Of a stretch of 7,125 nucleotides of DNA, positions 4,261-7,125 are shown one piece after another. Source of the DNA: an uncultured Lachnospiraceae bacterium. GTDB lineage: Bacteria; Bacillota_A; Clostridia; Lachnospirales; Lachnospiraceae. Location: NCBI GenBank assembly GCA_946621895.1, contig CAMOOZ010000067.1, positions 1-7,125 on the forward strand, read 5' to 3'. Every line of letters starts with the position of its first letter. Within the stretch, counting starts at the first letter, position 1. A program made the position numbers and the translations under genes. The notes under the pieces were generated by a model. That model saw nothing but the letters and a program-made list of their open reading frames with translations. It ran no database searches and was not told the origin of the DNA.

Positions 4261-6225
4261 CTACTTCTGCTCCTCTTCAGCCAGCTCCTCCCTGATCCGC
4301 TTCGTCCGGATCTCCTCAAGCAGCGCGTCCATGAACTCCTGCAGGGGCTTTATGCCCTCGTCCCCGGCAAAGCGGCTTCGCACGGAAACAGTCCCCTCCG
4401 CCGCTTCCTTTTCCCCGACGATCAGCATATAGGGGATCCGGTCAAGCCGCGCCTCCCTGATCTTAAAGCCGATCTTCTCCGAGCGGTTATCCACGGTCAC
4501 ATCCACATACTGATCAAACAGCGCTTTCCTGACCTTCTCCGCGTACTCCGCGTACTTCTCGGAGATCGGCAGCACGCGCACCTGCTCCGGGCAAAGCCAG
4601 GTCGGGAATTTCCCGGCGTAATGCTCGATCAGCCAGGCCAGCGTCCGCTCGTAGCAGCCAAGCGAGGTCCTGTGAATGATATAGGGACGGATCTTCTCGC
4701 CGTTCTCGTCGATATAATACATGTCAAAGTTTTCCGCGATGGCGCAGTCCAGCTGGATCGTCACCATCGTGTCCTCTTTGCCGTAGACATTCTTTGCCTG
4801 GATGTCGATCTTCGGCCCGTAGAAGGCCGCCTCACCCTCCGCCTCATAGAAGGGCAGATTTTCCTCTACCAGGATCTTCCTTAAGGCATCCTGTGTGGTG
4901 TTCCAGTAGTTTTCATCGCCCACATACTTATCTCTGTTGTTCGGATCCCATTTGGAGAGACGGTAGGTCACATCCCCCTGCAGCCCCAGCGTGGTCAGCA
5001 CATAATTGGAGAGCTTCAGGCATCCGATGAGCTCCTCCTCCGCCTGATCCGGCCGGATCACCAGATGCCCCTCGGAGATCGTAAAATGCCGCACGCGGGT
5101 AAGCCCGTGCATCTCACCGGAATCCTCGTTGCGGAAAAGCGTGCTCGTCTCGCTCATCCGGTAAGGCAGATCCCTGTAGGAGCGCTGCTCGTTTTTATAG
5201 ACCTGATACTGGAACGGGCAGGTCATAGGCCTCAGCGCCATCACATCCGGATCCTCCGGCTCGCCGATCAGAAACATACCGTCCAGATAATGATACCAGT
5301 GCTCCGAGGTCTTGTAGAGATCCGATTTTGCCATCAACGGGGTGCGCGTGCGTACATAGCCCCATTCCCTGTCCTCCAGATCCTCGATCCAGCGCTGCAG
5401 CTTCATGATCATTTTGGTCCCCCGGGGGGTAAAGATGGGAAGCCCCTGGCCCACCATCTCGGAGGTCAGGAACAGCTTCATCTCCCTGCCGAGGCGGTTA
5501 TGATCGCGAAGCCTTGCCTCCTCCATCCGCTTTAAGTGCTCGGCAAGTTCCTTCTTATCCGCATAGGCCGTGCCGTAGATCCGCTGCAGCCTGGCTTTCT
5601 TCGCGTCCCCTCTCCAGTAAGCCATTGAAGAGGATGTCAGCTTGAAGGCCTTCACCCCGGCGGTGCTCATCAGATGCGGCCCCGCGCAGAGATCCACAAA
5701 GCCCTCCTGATCATAGAAGGAAATCTCCTCTCCCTCCGGCAGCTCCTCGATCAGCTCCACCTTATAGGGCTCGTCCTTTTCCTTCATGAAGGCAATGGCC
5801 TCGTCCTTCGGAAGGGTAAAGCGTTTGATCTCATGCCCCTCCTTCACGATCTTTTTCATCTCCGCCTCAAGGGCGTCCAGATCCTCCCTGGAAAAGGGCT
5901 GCTCCACTTCGAAATCATAGTAGAAGCCCTCGTCGATGGCCGGGCCGATCGTGAGCTTTGCCTTCGGGAAAAGACGCTTCACCGCCTCCGCCATCACATG
6001 GGAGGCTGTATGCCGCAGTATCCTTAAGCCCTCGGGATCCTTTGCGGTCAGGATATTCACGCTTGCGTCCGCATCCACTACGGTGCGCAGATCCTTCACC
6101 TCACCGTTGATCTCTGCCGCGCAGGCAGCCCTTGCGAGACCCTGGCTGATCTCCTGCGCGATCTCAAACGCGCTTTTCGGCGCTGCAAACTCCAGCGCAG
6201 AACCGTCCTTTAATGTAATCTTCAT
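4261..6225 (-). CDS. thrS: Threonyl-tRNA synthetase
   Basis: This class II synthetase charges tRNA-Thr and clears mis-made Ser-tRNA-Thr. Domains in order over 654 residues: TGS (1-60), the N2 editing domain (HTASH with H72 and H76, and CAGPH with C180 and H184), the class II catalytic core (about 245-540) and the anticodon-binding domain (about 545-645). The core zinc ligands appear as C336 in RPMTCPFQ, H387 in FTISEGHL and H518 in YIIHRTSLG. Motif 2 is [15 protein letters not shown]. The CPFQ in place of the CPGH seen in E. coli, with [16 protein letters not shown], is the form I associate with Clostridia. Length fits the family (about 640). ATG at 6225 follows AAAGGAAA about 9 nt upstream. 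A promoter lies at 6259-6287 with a leader of only about 26 nt, too short for a T-box. The C-terminal tail is Glu/Lys-rich. Confidence 0.98.
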   Translation of the reverse strand: MKITLKDGSALEFAAPKSAFEIAQEISQGLARAACAAEINGEVKDLRTVVDADASVNILTAKDPEGLRILRHTASHVMAEAVKRLFPKAKLTIGPAIDEGFYYDFEVEQPFSREDLDALEAEMKKIVKEGHEIKRFTLPKDEAIAFMKEKDEPYKVELIEELPEGEEISFYDQEGFVDLCAGPHLMSTAGVKAFKLTSSSMAYWRGDAKKARLQRIYGTAYADKKELAEHLKRMEEARLRDHNRLGREMKLFLTSEMVGQGLPIFTPRGTKMIMKLQRWIEDLEDREWGYVRTRTPLMAKSDLYKTSEHWYHYLDGMFLIGEPEDPDVMALRPMTCPFQYQVYKNEQRSYRDLPYRMSETSTLFRNEDSGEMHGLTRVRHFTISEGHLVIRPDQAEEELIGCLKLSNYVLTTLGLQGDVTYRLSKWDPNNRDKYVGDENYWNTTQDALRKILVEENLPFYEAEGEAAFYGPKIDIQAKNVYGKEDTMVTIQLDCAIAENFDMYYIDENGEKIRPYIIHRTSLGCYERTLAWLIEHYAGKFPTWLCPEQVRVLPISEKYAEYAEKVRKALFDQYVDVTVDNRSEKIGFKIREARLDRIPYMLIVGEKEAAEGTVSVRSRFAGDEGIKPLQEFMDALLEEIRTKRIREELAEEEQK

Positions 6226-6258
6226 GACTTTATTTCCTTTCCAAAAGATAGTGTGTCC

Positions 6259-6287
6259 ATACTAGCACTTTTTGCGGGTACTGGCAA
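6259..6287 (-). promoter_or_regulatory. Probable thrS promoter
   Basis: On the minus strand TTGCCA (6282-6287) and TAGTAT (6259-6264) are separated by 17 bp and match the sigma-A hexamers at 5 and 4 of 6 positions. Transcription would begin near 6252, about 26 nt before the thrS ATG, so the binding site fits but no long leader does. It would make thrS independent of the upstream ATPase gene. Confidence 0.55.
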
Positions 6288-6289
6288 AT

Positions 6290-6333
6290 CCGATCAGCAG
6301 CAATTCCCGCGGGATATCCCTCCCATTGATCGG
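6290..6333 (-). other. Inverted repeat between the ATPase gene and thrS
   Basis: CCGATCA (6290-6296) and TGATCGG (6327-6333) are exact 7-bp arms around 30 nt that contain two small palindromes, CCCGCGGG and GGGATATCCC. It starts 16 bp after the ATPase stop and ends 2 bp before the thrS -35 box. On the minus strand only ATTTG follows, so it is at best a weak terminator for the ATPase gene. An operator for thrS is the alternative. Confidence 0.35.
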
Positions 6334-6349
6334 CGGCCTGCAGCACCGG

Positions 6350-7125
6350 TCAGCCTCTTGTCAGCGCCTCCACGAGATCCTCCACGGTGATCTCCTGCAT
6401 GCGCTCGGGCGTCCTTGCTTCGGCAGGCAGCCTGACAAGCCGGCTTTCCTGGATCCGAATGACCTTTTCAAAAAGATTGCGGACCCCGCGGCCGTTTCCG
6501 ATTTTGGCGCCGGGATACTTTGCAAAATAAGCTTTGAGCAAAGCGGCAAATTTCGGCTGTTCCCGATAGCCCTTTTCCTCGCAGAGGCCGGCAAAGATGG
6601 CATACATTTCCTCCGGCGTATAATCCTCAAAATGGATCGTTCTGGTAAAGCGCGAGGAAAGCCCGGGATTGGCCCGGATAAACTGCTGCATCTCGTCTTC
6701 ATAACCGGCAGCGATGACCACGAGATTTTCCCGGTTGTCCTCCATGCCCTTCACGAGCGCATCGATGGCTTCGGCGCCAAACTGATGAGCCCCCTCTTCC
6801 CTGGCAAGGGAATAGGCTTCATCGATAAAGAGCACGCCGCCCACCGCGGCATTGACGGCATCCCGCGTTTTCAGTGCAGTCTGTCCCACATATCCGGCTA
6901 CAAGGCCTGACCTGTCCTTTTCCACGAGCTGCCCCTCCGTGACCACATTCAGCGCGGCAAGGAGCTTTGCCAGGAGCCTCGCCACAGTCGTTTTCCCCGT
7001 GCCCGGATTGCCGGTAAACACCATGTGGAGAGAGCCCCGTCCGGTGGAGAGACCTGCCTCGAAACGCTCATTCTGGATGCGCACATGATCGATCAGCTCC
7101 GCCACCTCCCGTTTCACGGCAGAAA
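6350..7125 (-). CDS. CbxX/CfqX-type (SpoVK-like) AAA+ ATPase, 5' part cut off by window edge
   Basis: This family couples ATP hydrolysis to remodelling of partner proteins; members include CbbX, which reactivates Rubisco, and the sporulation protein SpoVK. What this one acts on cannot be told. At least 257 residues are visible. Motifs, numbered from the GTG codon at 7117, are Walker A TGNPGTGKTT (35-44), the pore/linker segment VEKDRSGLVAGYVGQTALKT (65-84), Walker B GGVLFIDEAYSLA (93-105), sensor 1 VVIAAGYEDEM (133-143), NPGLSSRF with the probable arginine finger (150-157) and sensor 2 GNGRGVRNLFEKV (207-219). The frame stays open past that GTG to the window edge, and SAVKREV there matches the family's usual xxVKxxV lead-in, so the GTG is very likely an internal Val and the true start lies beyond 7125. 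The stop is 124 bp before thrS. All ATPase motifs seem intact. Confidence 0.92.
   Translation of the reverse strand, partial: SAVKREVAELIDHVRIQNERFEAGLSTGRGSLHMVFTGNPGTGKTTVARLLAKLLAALNVVTEGQLVEKDRSGLVAGYVGQTALKTRDAVNAAVGGVLFIDEAYSLAREEGAHQFGAEAIDALVKGMEDNRENLVVIAAGYEDEMQQFIRANPGLSSRFTRTIHFEDYTPEEMYAIFAGLCEEKGYREQPKFAALLKAYFAKYPGAKIGNGRGVRNLFEKVIRIQESRLVRLPAEARTPERMQEITVEDLVEALTRG

Noticed and set aside
4015..4884. 289-codon open frame on the plus strand across rubredoxin and the end of thrS
   Set aside because: It runs antisense over two certain genes and the gap between them, with no domain and no convincing binding site.
7115..7117. GTG as the true start of the AAA+ ATPase gene
   Set aside because: The frame stays open to the window edge and the upstream residues fit the family's conserved lead-in; no binding site is seen in the few bases available.

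Overview
The window looks like chromosomal DNA from a Gram-positive anaerobe of the class Clostridia, most likely a fairly GC-rich member of Lachnospiraceae. Three things point that way: the clostridial form of threonyl-tRNA synthetase, the acpP-accB-accC-accD-accA order with a short AccA that begins near a Tyr-Glu-Arg-Val motif, and a stand-alone rubredoxin. The lineage is inferred from remembered protein character, not from a search. Every gene I can support is read on the minus strand, so transcription runs from position 7125 towards position 1.

Right part (7125 to about 3927, in transcription order). First comes the 3' part of a CbxX/CfqX (SpoVK-like) AAA+ ATPase gene, cut by the window edge. 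A short gap follows with an inverted repeat and a good promoter, then thrS, then a 52-residue rubredoxin gene. Just past the rubredoxin stop lies a second, degenerate copy of the rubredoxin 3' end (35 bp, 32 identical, 74 bp away). A strong intrinsic terminator ends the unit.

Left part (about 3931 to 1). A sigma-A type promoter with perfect -35 and -10 hexamers starts a fatty-acid initiation operon: acpP (acyl carrier protein), accB (biotin carboxyl carrier), accC (biotin carboxylase), accD and accA (carboxyltransferase beta and alpha; accA is cut at position 1). AccC loads CO2 onto the biotin on AccB, AccD and AccA transfer it to acetyl-CoA to make malonyl-CoA, and ACP carries the malonyl and acyl groups. 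acpP/accB and accB/accC are tightly packed. The accC-accD and accD-accA gaps (69 and 169 bp) both hold hairpins or palindromes.

I see no mobile element, CRISPR array, tRNA, rRNA or novel multi-gene system. What is unusual is mostly regulatory. There are two 18-bp direct repeats, 31 bp apart, butting on the acpP -35 box. Two perfect 12-bp palindromes of one consensus lie upstream of accA. A hairpin follows the accD stop and pairs fully only in the sense RNA. The acpP leader could hide its own ribosome binding site. The rubredoxin relic, a shortened loop in AccC and an altered motif in AccA are also worth a look.
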